A DNA stretch of 64,000 nt, taken from NCBI RefSeq assembly GCF_001434835.1, contig NZ_AZDV01000003.1:124001-188000 (forward strand), read 5' to 3'. The translations under genes were made by a program, and so were the position numbers. The notes under the pieces were generated by a model that saw nothing but the letters and a program-made list of their open reading frames with translations, was not told the DNA's origin and searched no databases. The number at the start of each line of letters is the position of its first letter. Positions within the stretch are counted from its first letter, which is position 1. Below are positions 8,835-18,367 of this stretch, in pieces. This DNA comes from Levilactobacillus acidifarinae DSM 19394 = JCM 15949 (GTDB taxonomy: Bacteria; Bacillota; Bacilli; Lactobacillales; Lactobacillaceae).

Positions 8835-9534
8835 GGGGTGCCTCGAACGTATAACCGAACCCCCGCACCGTCTTTAAGAGTTGCGGGTGTTTGGGATCCG
8901 GTTCAATCTTTTCACGCAAGTGGGAGACGTGAATGTCGACCATGCGGGTCTGCCCACTGTAGTCAAAGCCCCAGACGCCTTCCAGCAATTGTTCACGGCT
9001 CCAGACCTTGCCGGGACGCTTGGCGAAGAAGAGCAATAATTCAAATTCCTTGGGCGTGAGTTCGATGGCCTGCTGGCCGCGTTTGACCTGAAACTTGTCC
9101 TGATCGATGCTCAGACCGGCGATGTGAATCACGTGCCCGTTATCCACGGGAACTTTCGGCGCCGTATCGTCATGGTACCGCCGCATAACGGCCTTCATCC
9201 GGGCCAACACTTCGCGCGGACTGAACGGCTTAGTGATGTAATCATCGGCGCCTAGTTCCAAGCCAACCACGGTATCGAACTCACTGGTCTTAGCCGTAAT
9301 CATGATAATCGGCGTTTTGATTTTCTCCTGCCGTAGCCGCTTCGTAACCTCGACTCCGTCTAACTTCGGTAACATCAAATCTAACAAAATCACATCAAAC
9401 TGTTCGTGTTCCGCCAGCTTCAAGGCCTGTTCCCCATCAATGGCCGTGACCACCTGATAATCTGCTTGTTCCAAATTATACTGTAATAGCGTCACAATCG
9501 CTGGCTCGTCATCCACGACTAGCACTCTACTCAT
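8827..9534 (-). CDS. phoP: Response regulator PhoP (OmpR family)
   Basis: DNA-binding response regulator, 235 residues: receiver domain at 1-120 with acidic pocket DDE (8-10), phosphorylation site Asp52 in LLDLMLP, and Lys in ADDYITKPF; winged-helix trans_reg_C domain at about 135-232 (LTPKEFELLLFFAKRPGKVWSR style, DIHVSHLREKIE, RTVRGFGYTF). It is expected to bind the 11-bp-spaced boxes before pstS. Translationally coupled to phoR and 3 bp after the PDZ protein gene. Confidence 0.92.
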   Translation of the reverse strand: MSRVLVVDDEPAIVTLLQYNLEQADYQVVTAIDGEQALKLAEHEQFDVILLDLMLPKLDGVEVTKRLRQEKIKTPIIMITAKTSEFDTVVGLELGADDYITKPFSPREVLARMKAVMRRYHDDTAPKVPVDNGHVIHIAGLSIDQDKFQVKRGQQAIELTPKEFELLLFFAKRPGKVWSREQLLEGVWGFDYSGQTRMVDIHVSHLREKIEPDPKHPQLLKTVRGFGYTFEAPHE

Positions 9535-9537
9535 GAT

Positions 9538-10692
9538 TTACCCCTCCTGATCTCTGAATAGAACTATTCCGATTTCGTGTGGTGCCCCGGAATAAATGGC
9601 CGTTTCCGTGACTTTTAAGTCGCCTGCCATGTTACGAACCCGTAAATGACAGTAAGTTGGATTGATTAATAACGCCTCGTAAAAGGCCGTTTCGCTGTTG
9701 ACCGCCCGGTGGTTACATTCTAGGATAATGTCTCCCGCCGCTAAATCCAGCTTTGTTGCGGGCGTGCCCGGTCGAATCGCTAAGACCCGCACCCCATCGT
9801 CTACTTGAGAATACCAAAAGGACTGCCGTTGGTCATAGCGTTTTGCTCGCCATAAACAACCCCCGTAACAAACCAACAGGATCACTAAAGCGACCGGTAA
9901 GTCCTGGGGTCGCCAGAACAACCAGCCCATCACTAACAGGGCTAAGCCGGCCAGGCCCACGAGATGGTGTGCCAGCCGTTGATAAACCACCTTAGGCCGT
10001 TCCCGAAAGACCGTGAACCGAACCCCCAACAGCAAGGGTAAGATCATGACGGCAAAGGAATGGCCGTGGAGCGTCAACATCGGCCAAAAACGCCAGGTAC
10101 TACTGAACCAGTCACCCGGAACCAACGTAACTAACGGAATAACCAGCAATTCGCGCCAGGGATAGCCCGCAATGCGCTTGCCCCGTTGCTTGGCATAAAT
10201 GCGCGGGCTGGCAAACCGTCCCCCGTAATGGGCAATCCAGTGTCCCAAAGCCAAAAAGGCAATCACGAAAAGCCAGGCAAAACTACTAGCCGGGGCCCCA
10301 CCCCAGTTAACTCCCAGGGGTTTCAGATCGACCGCTGGGACCAACTGCGGGCCTAAGTAAGCCGTGATTAAGGTGCTCACCACCAAAAGCGTGATGGGTA
10401 ATAGCGTTGTCGGTAAAATGATCAGCGAGATAAACGCCAAAACTTCGTACACCAAGACCCAGACCAGCGGTAAGCTGACCCCCACGATCAGGTTTAACAC
10501 CGACAAACCCACGCCGAGCACCAGGCCCTGCGTCAACATGTGCCGTAACTCGTAATGGTCACTGTAGACCGCGCTACTAAAGTCATGTCGTTCGCGTTTG
10601 ATTCGCGCACGACTGGTCAACCACGAGCGCAGGATGGCTAACCACAAGAGGGGCTGTAAGAAGAAACTGCCCAGGACGAACAATGTCCGCAT
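9538..10692 (-). CDS. Polytopic membrane protein with C-terminal PDZ domain, MinJ-like
   Basis: A 384-residue protein with about six to eight hydrophobic helices in the first 290 residues and a C-terminal PDZ domain (about 295-375; VDDGVRVLAIRPGTPATKL, AAGDIILECNHRAV). This topology matches Bacillus MinJ (YvjD), which tethers DivIVA to MinD in division-site selection and is also found near prfB-secA-hpf. The frame is open 30 codons further, but that stretch crosses the prfB terminator, and ATG 10690-10692 (MRTLFVLG) has AAAGGTG upstream. Being first in an operon with phoP-phoR, an additional sensing role is possible. MinJ function is inferred from topology and synteny. Confidence 0.7.
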   Translation of the reverse strand: MRTLFVLGSFFLQPLLWLAILRSWLTSRARIKRERHDFSSAVYSDHYELRHMLTQGLVLGVGLSVLNLIVGVSLPLVWVLVYEVLAFISLIILPTTLLPITLLVVSTLITAYLGPQLVPAVDLKPLGVNWGGAPASSFAWLFVIAFLALGHWIAHYGGRFASPRIYAKQRGKRIAGYPWRELLVIPLVTLVPGDWFSSTWRFWPMLTLHGHSFAVMILPLLLGVRFTVFRERPKVVYQRLAHHLVGLAGLALLVMGWLFWRPQDLPVALVILLVCYGGCLWRAKRYDQRQSFWYSQVDDGVRVLAIRPGTPATKLDLAAGDIILECNHRAVNSETAFYEALLINPTYCHLRVRNMAGDLKVTETAIYSGAPHEIGIVLFRDQEG

Positions 10693-10726
10693 GAAATCGA
10701 CACCTTTCCAAAAAATAGCTGATTTC

Positions 10727-10776
10727 AGTATAGCATTAAACAAAAACGGGTAACACGTCATTCGCGTTACCCGTTC
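10727..10776 (-). terminator. prfB terminator overlapping promoter of the PDZ-phoPR operon
   Basis: Minus-strand inverted repeat GAACGGGTAAC / GTTACCCGTT (10744-10775 region) followed by a T-rich run ends prfB transcription. Immediately after it TATACT (10727-10732) forms a -10 element with a possible TGTTAC -35 17 bp upstream inside the hairpin, which would start the PDZ-phoP-phoR transcript. Confidence 0.7.
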
Positions 10777-10994
10777 AATCATTATATTTATAAAGCCGCG
10801 GTTAGTCGCCTTCCAGCGCTCAGGGGCTGGATCGCCTGCTCGCCTCCAGGCTGTAGTCCATCATTTTTGATTTAGTCTAGAAGTGACGTAACTCTACTTT
10901 AGCTGTTCCGTTTACTGACGATTAATTTGAAAAAAGACTCAGTCAAGTTACCATCGTAGCTAATTCCCATTAGTATCAGCTACAAAGCACCCAG
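10777..10994. other. Intergenic stretch downstream of prfB
   Basis: No gene seen. It contains GC-rich partial inverted repeats around 10815-10860 (CTGGA/TCCAG) that share only the short string TCCAGCGCT and GTCTAGAA with the element at 1973-2114; too little to call it a copy. Confidence 0.4.
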
Positions 10995-12111
10995 TTAGTC
11001 CGGGTTCTTTTGGCTCAACTGCCATTGCAGGTAAGCATCGATAAACGGATCGAGATCCCCGTCCATCACCGCTTGGCCCTGCGAGGTTTCGTAGTTGGTC
11101 CGGTGATCCTTGACCATGGTGTAGGGGTGGAACACGTACGAGCGAATCTGTGAGCCCCAACCAATATCCAGTTGGACCCCTTCCAGCGCCGCCTTTTCCT
11201 TGGCCTTCTTCTCTTCTTCCAATTCGTATAACTTGGCCCGTAACATTGCCAGGGCCGTTTGCCGGTTTTGCAGTTGCGACCGTTGGGCCTGACTCTGCGT
11301 CACGATTCCCGTCGGTAAGTGGGTGATTCGTACGGCCGACGAGGTTTTGTTCACGTGCTGACCCCCGGCACCGGACGCCCGGTACACGTCGACCTTCAAG
11401 TCGGCCGGATTGATATCTACGTCCACCGAGTCGTCGAGTTCGGGTAAGACGTCCACGGACGCAAACGAGGTGTGCCGGCGGCCGGCCGAATCGAATGGTG
11501 AGATGCGAACCAACCGGTGAACCCCCTTTTCGGAACGGAGATACCCGTAGGCGTTATGCCCGGCAATCAGTAGCGTGGCACTACTCAGCCCCGCTACTTC
11601 GCCAGCCTGATAATCTAAGACCGTCACCTTAAACTGGTGTTGTTCACCCCAACGGGTATACATCCGCATCAGCATCGAACCCCAGTCTTGCGATTCGGTG
11701 CCCCCCGCGCCGGGATGAATTTCCAAAATGGCGTTGTTGTGATCGTACTTCTGATTCAATAATAGGTTCAACCGGTATTGCCGTAACGCATCCTGTACCC
11801 GAGCAAAGTTCTGGTCAAAATCGGCCTGCATCTCCGGGTCGGGTTCCTCGCTCAACAATTCCACGGCCACGTCTAGATCAGCGACCTGATCGGACAGATG
11901 TTGGAATTCTTCAACCTTTTTCTTCATCTCGTTAGTGGCATCAATTAATTTCTGGGCCTGCTGGGGATCATCCCAGAATCCCGGTTCGGCCATCTGGCCC
12001 TCGTTGACGCTGATGCTTTCGTTTAGGGCATCAAAGTCAAAGCGACCCCCTAAAGCCGGTCAGTTGTTCGTGCATGGTTTGAATGGCGTGTTTCGCATCC
12101 GTTAATTCCAT
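10995..12111 (-). CDS. prfB: Peptide chain release factor 2, programmed +1 frameshift
   Basis: RF2, which reads UGA and UAA stops. The reading frame is split: ATG 12109-12111 starts a 24-codon leader (MELTDAKHAIQTMHEQL...) ending in CTT TGA C (stop at 12037-12039); an AGGGGG Shine-Dalgarno-like motif (12046-12051) sits 3 nt before the CTT, as in E. coli prfB. A +1 shift continues at GAC 12036-12038 for 347 further residues, giving 371 in all. The main frame holds the anticodon-like SPF tripeptide (RISPFDSAG) and GGQ (SGAGGQHVNKT). AAAAGGAG precedes the ATG. Autoregulation by RF2 level follows from this arrangement. Confidence 0.97.
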
Positions 12112-12180
12112 TGTATGGGCTCCTTTTAAGTTATTTTGAATTCTCTCAACCCAGTGTACCATCAATTTCCCTGGACATAA

Positions 12181-12213
12181 CAAAACGAGGTTGGAAATTT
12201 TCCAGCCCCGTTT
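12181..12213 (-). terminator. Terminator after secA
   Basis: Minus-strand hairpin AACGGGGCTGGAAA / TTTCCAACCTCGTT with a following T-rich stretch, between the secA stop and the prfB start. Confidence 0.8.
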
Positions 12214-12229
12214 ACACGGTTATGATGAC

Positions 12230-14593
12230 TTACCGCGTGATATTTTGACGAATTTCAGACTTCATGAATAACCGAGTAGCGTCGTATTCGATGTCGGAGA
12301 TCATTTCTTCGAACATCCGGAACCCGTCTTGTTGGTATTCAACCAACGGGTTCAACTGACCGTAACCCCGCAACCCAATGGATTGCCGTAATTGATCCAT
12401 GGTGTCGATGTGGTCCGTCCAGTGGGAGTCAACCACCCGCAGGATAACCACCTTTTCAAATTCTAGCATTTGGGCCGGATCGTAAAGTTGTTTGGACTTT
12501 TCATCGTAGACCTTGTTTGCCAGGTCCATGAAGTAGGTAACGATTTCGTCAGCGGTCTTATCCTTCAAGTCAGCCAAGCTGATTTGATCGGGTGAAACCA
12601 TGGCCGAAATTCCGAAGTCCAGCAACGTATCCAAGTCCCAGTCGGCCTGGTCACCCTGCGTGTGCAGGCTAACGACTCGGCTGACCGTCCGCTTGATCAT
12701 CGGCATCAAGACCCACTTCAAGGACTTGTCTTCCTGAATGATCTGATTCCGTTCACCGTAGATGACGTCCCGCTGTTGCCGCATCACGTCATCGTACTGT
12801 AAAACGTTCTTCCGGGAATCGTAGTTATTCCCTTCAACCCGCTTCTGGGCGGACTCGACCTGCTTAGTGATCATCCGACTCCGAATCACGGCGTCTTCAC
12901 CATCCACGTTCATCCGTTGCAAGAAGTCCTTGACCCGGTCGGAACCAAACCGCCGCATCAAATCATCTTCCAAGGACAGGTAGAATTGGGTCATACCCGG
13001 GTCACCTTGCCGACCCGAACGGCCCCGTAGCTGATTATCAATCCGCCGCGATTCGTGACGTTCGGTCCCAATCACGGCTAAACCACCAAGTTCGACCACA
13101 CCGGGGCCAAGTTTGATATCGGTCCCCCGCCCGGCCATGTTGGTGGCAATTGTGACGGCACCCCGTTGACCCGCGTTTTGAATGATGTCGGCTTCCTTCG
13201 CGTGGTTCTTGGCGTTCAAGACCACGTGCGGGATGTTTTCATTATCTAAACGTTGGGACAGGTATTCGGACGTTTCCACGGCCACGGTCCCGATTAACAT
13301 CGGTTGACCCTTTTCGTGCAGGTCCTTGATTTCCCGGACAACGGCGTCAAACTTCGACTCCAACGTCGGGTACAAGACATCGGGATGGTCCATCCGGACA
13401 ACCGGCTTGTTGGTTGGCACGGAAATAACTTCCATGTTGTAGATTTCCCGAAATTCTTCGGCTTCGGTCTTGGCCGTCCCCGTCATCCCGGCTAACTTGG
13501 CGTACATCCGGAACAAGTTTTGGTACGTGATGTTGGCCATGGTCTTGGTTTCTTCTTGAATCTCGACGCCTTCCTTGGCTTCGATGGCCTGGTGCAACCC
13601 GTCAGAGTAACGCCGGCCTTCCATGACCCGCCCGGTAAAGGAATCAACGATCAAGACTTCACCGTCTTGGACCACGTAGTCCTTGTCCCGCAACATGATG
13701 AAGTTCGCCCGTAAGGCTTGGTCCATATGGTGGGTTAAGGCCGTGTTGTCCGTGTCGTATAAGTTCTTCAAATTGAAGTATTTTTCGGCTTTTTCGATTC
13801 CCGTATCGGTCAACGAAACCGTCTTGGATTCCAGGTCGATCTTAAAGTCTTCTTTTTCGTGTAAGGTCTTCGCGAACCGGTCCACTCGTTTGTAGAGTTG
13901 ACTGGTCCCTTCGGATTGCCCAGAAATGATCAATGGCGTCCGGGCTTCATCGATTAAGATGGAGTCCACTTCGTCGACAATGGCGAAGTTTAACGGCCGT
14001 TGAACCATGTCTTCTTTGTAAACCACCATGTTGTCCCGCAGGTAATCGAACCCGATTTCCCCGTTAGTGGAGTAGGTGATATCGGCATTGTAGGCTTCAC
14101 GCTTTTCGTCTGGCGTCTTTTCGGCGGAGTTCAACCCCACTGACAGACCCATCCAGTTATACAGTTCACCCATTTCGGTCGCATCCCGGGCGGACAGGTA
14201 TTCGTTAACCGTGACCACGTGGACCCCTTTACCAGCAATAGCGTTTAAGTAAACGGGCATGGTGGCGGTCAAGGTCTTCCCTTCACCGGTCTTCATTTCC
14301 GCAATGTTACCCTCGTGAAGCACGATTCCCCCCATGATTTGAACATGGAATGGGTACAAGCCTAAGACCCGGCGTGCCCCTTCACGACAAGCCGCAAAAG
14401 CTTCGGGCAATAAGTCGTCCAAGGTTTCGCCGTCTTGATAGCGCTTCTTAAATTCAGGCGTTTTAGCCTTCAGATCTTCGTCTGAGAGCTTTGAATATTC
14501 ATCAGCGTAAGCGCCAACCTTATCCGCTAATTTACTGAGGCGTCGCAAAGTTCGTCGATCGCTTTCGACCCATTTCTTTAAAATGTTTGCCAT
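12230..14593 (-). CDS. secA: Preprotein translocase ATPase SecA
   Basis: Motor ATPase that drives secretory proteins through SecYEG. 787 residues: NBD1 with Walker [12 protein letters not shown] (Gly103-Thr107), DEVD box [17 protein letters not shown], preprotein cross-linking domain, NBD2 with [10 protein letters not shown] and [13 protein letters not shown], helical wing and scaffold domains. The protein stops at [10 protein letters not shown] and lacks the C-terminal zinc-binding SEC-C tail of E. coli SecA, as usual in lactobacilli. It is the essential housekeeping SecA1 type and sits between hpf and prfB, the common Firmicutes order. Confidence 0.98.
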   Translation of the reverse strand: MANILKKWVESDRRTLRRLSKLADKVGAYADEYSKLSDEDLKAKTPEFKKRYQDGETLDDLLPEAFAACREGARRVLGLYPFHVQIMGGIVLHEGNIAEMKTGEGKTLTATMPVYLNAIAGKGVHVVTVNEYLSARDATEMGELYNWMGLSVGLNSAEKTPDEKREAYNADITYSTNGEIGFDYLRDNMVVYKEDMVQRPLNFAIVDEVDSILIDEARTPLIISGQSEGTSQLYKRVDRFAKTLHEKEDFKIDLESKTVSLTDTGIEKAEKYFNLKNLYDTDNTALTHHMDQALRANFIMLRDKDYVVQDGEVLIVDSFTGRVMEGRRYSDGLHQAIEAKEGVEIQEETKTMANITYQNLFRMYAKLAGMTGTAKTEAEEFREIYNMEVISVPTNKPVVRMDHPDVLYPTLESKFDAVVREIKDLHEKGQPMLIGTVAVETSEYLSQRLDNENIPHVVLNAKNHAKEADIIQNAGQRGAVTIATNMAGRGTDIKLGPGVVELGGLAVIGTERHESRRIDNQLRGRSGRQGDPGMTQFYLSLEDDLMRRFGSDRVKDFLQRMNVDGEDAVIRSRMITKQVESAQKRVEGNNYDSRKNVLQYDDVMRQQRDVIYGERNQIIQEDKSLKWVLMPMIKRTVSRVVSLHTQGDQADWDLDTLLDFGISAMVSPDQISLADLKDKTADEIVTYFMDLANKVYDEKSKQLYDPAQMLEFEKVVILRVVDSHWTDHIDTMDQLRQSIGLRGYGQLNPLVEYQQDGFRMFEEMISDIEYDATRLFMKSEIRQNITR

Positions 14594-14824
14594 GTGAGAA
14601 TTCCCTTCAGTACTTCGTTTAATTAATCTATTTTAAGTTACCCATTCTTTTGCAATAAATCAACCTACATTTTAACACTAACATCGGCAAGATGAAACTC
14701 TTCTCCCCAGTTAGCGAAGGCTAAACCGTTTTCAATTGCTAATTCGCTATAAAAAACGCAATAGTGCCGAACATTGATCACCTTACTAACGTTAAACCGG
14801 CCCTTTTCCAATCCCTTAAGGACA

Positions 14825-14857
14825 GAAAAAAGCCCAGGACCACCGCCCCAGGCTTTC
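14825..14857 (-). terminator. Terminator after hpf
   Basis: Minus-strand hairpin AAAGCCTGGGGC / GTCCTGGGCTTT (G-U pairs fill the stem) followed by TTTTTT. The remaining gap up to secA (14594-14824) holds no gene I can support. Confidence 0.85.
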
Positions 14858-14872
14858 ACGTGTTCAGTTAAA

Positions 14873-15436
14873 TTAGTCTTCGTCGTTGGCTTCAATCAGC
14901 CCGTACCGACCATCGTTCCGCCGGTACACGATGCTGGTCCCATTGGTTTCAGCATCTTGGTAGATAAAGAAGTCGTGTCCGAGCATATCCATTTGTAGGA
15001 TGGCTTCTTCGTTATCCATTGGCTTTAATGAAACCCGCTTAGTCCGAACGACTTGAAGGTCACTGCCTTCGGTCTTTGGTTCGTCATCCGGCGTAGCGTT
15101 CGGGGCAAAGTCTAAGTTCTTGTAGCCCTTTTCACGTGACTTACGGTTAACCTTGGTCTTGTACTTGCGGATTTGGCGTTCCAATTTATCGGTGACCAAG
15201 TCAACGCTGGCGTACAAATCTGGTGAGGTCTCCTCTGCCCGTAATGTCAAGTATGGGAGTGGGATCGTTACTTCAACCTTAGCCGTCTTGTTTTGGTAGA
15301 CCTTCAGGTTGATATGCGCAATTGCCTCAACGTTGTTATCGAAATATTTCTCTAACTTGCTGATTCGCTTTTCAACGTAATCCCGTATTGCGTCAGTAAC
15401 TTCGATGTTTTCACCACGAATATTAAATGTGAGCAT
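14873..15436 (-). CDS. hpf: Ribosome hibernation promoting factor, long form
   Basis: Binds the 30S subunit near the decoding centre and dimerises ribosomes to 100S particles in stationary phase or stress. 187 residues: N-terminal S30AE domain (1-100, FNIRGENIEVTDAIRDYVEKR) and the C-terminal dimerisation domain typical of long HPF (about 125-185, VVRTKRVSLKPMDNEEAILQMDMLGHDFFIYQDAETN). Own promoter and a leader hairpin lie upstream, so it can be expressed apart from comFA-comFC. Confidence 0.97.
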   Translation of the reverse strand: MLTFNIRGENIEVTDAIRDYVEKRISKLEKYFDNNVEAIAHINLKVYQNKTAKVEVTIPLPYLTLRAEETSPDLYASVDLVTDKLERQIRKYKTKVNRKSREKGYKNLDFAPNATPDDEPKTEGSDLQVVRTKRVSLKPMDNEEAILQMDMLGHDFFIYQDAETNGTSIVYRRNDGRYGLIEANDED

Positions 15437-15453
15437 AAAACTTCTCTCCCTTC

Positions 15454-15550
15454 AGCCAAGAAATCCCTTGGCTTGCTCAGCACTCGAAGGACCACTCTTC
15501 ATAGGTGCTTTGCTTACTATTATTATAATAGAAAGCGCTACGATAGACAA
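15454..15550 (-). promoter_or_regulatory. hpf promoter and leader hairpin
   Basis: TTGTCT (15545-15550), a 17-bp spacer and TATAAT (15522-15527) form a strong vegetative promoter on the minus strand. The transcript leader carries a perfect 7-bp hairpin AGCCAAG / CTTGGCT (15454-15473) just before the Shine-Dalgarno AAGGGAG, which could modulate translation. The spacer holds AGAAAGCGCTAC, which only partly resembles a cre box. Confidence 0.75.
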
Positions 15551-15575
15551 TTATTCTAACGAATTAAAATTCGGC

Positions 15576-16250
15576 TTAACGCGCTAAAGTCAAGCTAGTA
15601 ACCGCTTTCGCGCCCCCTAAATAAATTTGAGCCGCAGCGTGGCGGAGGGTCCGACCCGTGGTGTAAACGTCATCCAGCAACAAAACGTGTTGATTTGGTA
15701 AAATTTTCTCAGCGGCGGGGGCCAACTGAAACGGTTGGGGACTACGCAACCGTTCCTGCCGGGTCTTACTCGATTGGGGCCGCGGCTTGTGGGCGTCATC
15801 GACGGTCAGAACCTGTTGAAACGGTTGATCGGTCAGCCATCCGGTCACCTGATTGAAGCCCCGGGTCAACCAGGTCCCCGCCGTTACGGGAATGGGCACC
15901 AACACATCATAAGTCTCCCGGGCTAAGGCTCGCCGAATGTACGGTTGCATCACCACCCGCAACCGGTAATCTCCCTGAAACTTGTACTGTTGCATATAGG
16001 CTTTAAGGACCGCATCGTAGGGAAAGATCGCATGGTTGACCCAGGCATCCCCCCACCGCACACAATCATGGCAAACCTGGGTCGTCGTTTGCTGCCGTGC
16101 GCACCGGGGACACTGCGGCGCGTGCAAGGGCTGCAGTCGATTCTGACACGCTGCACACACTGCCGGGGTACTTAGAGGTTGCCAGTGCCAGAGGGTCGCC
16201 AACGTGACGGTCGGGGTCACCATCCGGCCACACCACACACAGGTCGTCAT
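15576..16250 (-). CDS. comFC: Competence protein ComFC, phosphoribosyltransferase-like
   Basis: Cytoplasmic protein needed for uptake or handling of transforming DNA, working with ComFA. About 224 residues: N-terminal zinc ribbon with CVWC, CAAC, CPRC and CHDC pairs, then a type I phosphoribosyltransferase fold with the PRPP loop VLLLDDVYTTGRT near the C-terminus. The frame opens at TTG 16256, but ATG 16248-16250 lies 8 nt after AGGGGGA and overlaps the comFA stop as ATGA, so it is preferred. Intact in this strain. Confidence 0.93.
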   Translation of the reverse strand: MTTCVWCGRMVTPTVTLATLWHWQPLSTPAVCAACQNRLQPLHAPQCPRCARQQTTTQVCHDCVRWGDAWVNHAIFPYDAVLKAYMQQYKFQGDYRLRVVMQPYIRRALARETYDVLVPIPVTAGTWLTRGFNQVTGWLTDQPFQQVLTVDDAHKPRPQSSKTRQERLRSPQPFQLAPAAEKILPNQHVLLLDDVYTTGRTLRHAAAQIYLGGAKAVTSLTLAR

Positions 16251-17557
16251 GGGCAACGTCCCCCTAACCGCCGGCCCCGCCGGTTGAGGGCGTTAATCAT
16301 GGCCTGGGCCCGTTGAATGGTCCGGGTCTGACTGGTGGCGTAACAGATAACGTCTCCGCCCGGATGGTCACGCTGCCGACCAACCCGCCCCGCAATTTGC
16401 ACCAAAGCGGCGGTGGAAAATACTAAGTCGTCGCCCCCGAGAATCAGGACACAAACGGCGGGAAACGTCACGCCGCGCTCCAAGATCGTCGTGGTGACTA
16501 AACCGCTGACCCGCCGTTCCCGAAAGGCTTGGACCTTGGCCTGCCGCTGCGGATCGGCGGCGTGGACCGTTACCCCACCCTCTATCCCGGCACGTCGAAG
16601 CGCCTGTTGAACCCGGGCTAAGTCCTTAACGTGGGGCACAAAAAGGAGATACCGTTGTCCGGTTTGCTGATACTGGCGGACCTGACGTAACAAGTTTCCC
16701 GGCAAACGTTGTTGGTCGAGTTGGGATTGCCAATTCGCCACCAGTTTCACCCGCAACGGGGGTAATAAATACCCGTGATGCCGCAAGGGTAAATAGGTCA
16801 CCGCCAGTTGATGCCGACGTATCTGCCGTTGTAGGTCTTGACCGGGGGTCGCCGTTAAATAGAGATGGCTCCCCGTCGGTTTCTGAGCGCGGCGAACGGC
16901 GAGCTGTAACAGCGGACTGGTCGCTAACGGAAAGGCGTCAACCTCGTCCACAATCACCCAATCGAAGGCGGCCTCAAACCGTAACAATTGGTGAGTCGTG
17001 CAGATGGTCAGTGGGCAATAAGTGTACGGGCGCGGTTGGTCACCGTACAACACGGCCTGGGGGACCGCGAAGGCACGGGCCAACCGGGGGGCCAGCTCCA
17101 GGCACACGTCGACCCTAGGCGAGGTCCACGCGACCCGCCATCCCCGTTGTAAGGCCCAGGCCAAGGCGGGGAACCCAATTTCCGTTTTTCCCGCCCCGGT
17201 CACGGCCCAGAGCAGTTGATTGCGTCCAGCCTGGGTCAACCGCAATACCGCCTGTGCGGCGATCCGTTGCTGCGGACTCAATTGTCCCTGCCAGGTCAAC
17301 GGGGAATGCGTCAACGTCGCAAACTGATTCGGCTCCGGAATAGTGTATAATTTAGTATGAGATGTCAGGCGCCCCAGGTTTAAACAATGCCGACAGTACG
17401 GAATCCGGTGCGGCAAATAATCGTTTACCCCGATCCATTGTTGACAGCGTTGGCATTGCCAGCGACCATTAACCTGGCGCAATGCGGGGATTCCGTGCCC
17501 TTCAGGGGGGGCCTGATCTAACGGAAGACGACGACCAAATAGTTGGCTTTTGTCCAT
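16247..17557 (-). CDS. comFA: Competence DNA translocase ComFA
   Basis: Superfamily 2 helicase/translocase that pulls transforming single-stranded DNA into the cell. 436 residues: N-terminal four-cysteine zinc finger (CQRCQQWI...CRHCLNLG), Walker A AVTGAGKTE, DEAD-type box DWVIVDEVDAF, motif III YLTATPG, and C-terminal motifs with TTTILERGVTFP and QIAGRVGRQRD. Operon with comFC. With both comF genes intact, competence machinery may be functional, but other com genes are outside this window. Confidence 0.95.
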   Translation of the reverse strand: MDKSQLFGRRLPLDQAPPEGHGIPALRQVNGRWQCQRCQQWIGVNDYLPHRIPYCRHCLNLGRLTSHTKLYTIPEPNQFATLTHSPLTWQGQLSPQQRIAAQAVLRLTQAGRNQLLWAVTGAGKTEIGFPALAWALQRGWRVAWTSPRVDVCLELAPRLARAFAVPQAVLYGDQPRPYTYCPLTICTTHQLLRFEAAFDWVIVDEVDAFPLATSPLLQLAVRRAQKPTGSHLYLTATPGQDLQRQIRRHQLAVTYLPLRHHGYLLPPLRVKLVANWQSQLDQQRLPGNLLRQVRQYQQTGQRYLLFVPHVKDLARVQQALRRAGIEGGVTVHAADPQRQAKVQAFRERRVSGLVTTTILERGVTFPAVCVLILGGDDLVFSTAALVQIAGRVGRQRDHPGGDVICYATSQTRTIQRAQAMINALNRRGRRLGGRCP

Positions 17558-17635
17558 GAACTCCAGTCCCTTCGTGAGTGTCTCTAGAGAAAAGTCCGAA
17601 CAATGTCGCCTAAATTTTGAAAAAGGGTGTTTTAA

Positions 17636-18298
17636 ATGGAAACCGATTATTTAACCATTCAAGCGGCCGGTCACCACGAGCTGGAAATCAAGAAGTCGCG
17701 GTTCATCGCTGATCTCGGCCGGGCCACGACGGAAGCCGAGGCTCAGGCTTTTTTGGCCGACGTCATCGCCCGGGAACCCAAGGCGACCCACCATTGCTGG
17801 GCCTACGTCCTGGGCGATCACGATCAGATTCAACGGGAAAGTGATAACGGAGAACCCTCCGGTACTGCCGGGGTCCCCATTCTAACCGTGCTGCAACGCA
17901 ACCAGCTGCACAACACGATTGCCGTCGTCACCCGGTACTTTGGGGGCATTAAATTAGGTGCCGGTGGTCTGATTCGAGCTTACAGCAACGCCACGTCAAC
18001 CGGTATCGAAGCCGTGGGCGTGGTCAAGCGTGTCCGACAGCGGGCCATCCAGCTCACGGTCGACTATCCCCAATACGATCGTCTAAACCACTACCTCAAG
18101 GAAAACGACCTGACCGTGTTGCAGACTCTCTACACGTCAACCGTGCAGGTCACCATCGCCGTAGATTTAGCCGCGGTGGACGCCACGCAACAGGACATCA
18201 CGAACTTTCTTAGCGACCGGTTAACCATGACGTTAGGGGCCGTAGACTACCACGAAGTCCCCGTTGAGATCCACGCTAGCAGTCGTCGTGATGATTAA
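17636..18298 (+). CDS. YigZ/IMPACT family protein
   Basis: Cytoplasmic protein of 220 residues in the UPF0029/IMPACT family (YvyE in Bacillus). The signature GEPSGTAGVPIL and RYFGGIKLGAGGLIRAY sit at about residues 80-125; a C-terminal DUF1949 ferredoxin-like domain follows. The family is linked to translation control in eukaryotes, but the bacterial role is unclear. Transcribed divergently from comFA and convergently with tagO; in Bacillus yvyE also lies near comFA and tagO, so the synteny is conserved. Confidence 0.93.
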   Translation: METDYLTIQAAGHHELEIKKSRFIADLGRATTEAEAQAFLADVIAREPKATHHCWAYVLGDHDQIQRESDNGEPSGTAGVPILTVLQRNQLHNTIAVVTRYFGGIKLGAGGLIRAYSNATSTGIEAVGVVKRVRQRAIQLTVDYPQYDRLNHYLKENDLTVLQTLYTSTVQVTIAVDLAAVDATQQDITNFLSDRLTMTLGAVDYHEVPVEIHASSRRDD

Positions 18299-18321
18299 CC
18301 GCCATTTTTTCTTAACGAACA

Positions 18322-18364
18322 AAGCACCGCTACTCACACAGTAAATGTGAGCAGCGGTGCTTTT
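18322..18364. terminator. Bidirectional terminator between yigZ and tagO
   Basis: Strong hairpin AGCACCGCTACTCACA / TGTGAGCAGCGGTGCT with T-runs on both sides, between the convergent yigZ-like gene and tagO. Confidence 0.9.
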
Positions 18365-18367
18365 AGG

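Noticed and set aside
10796-10905. Third structured element related to 1973-2114
   Set aside because: Only short strings are shared (TCCAGCGCT, GTCTAGAA) and no long stem forms.
14665-14895. 76-codon open frame on the minus strand after hpf
   Set aside because: It starts inside hpf in another frame and runs through the hpf terminator hairpin and T-run; no Shine-Dalgarno or known domain.
15522-15550. cre box in the hpf promoter
   Set aside because: AGAAAGCGCTAC fails several defined consensus positions, unlike the match before the polysaccharide operon.
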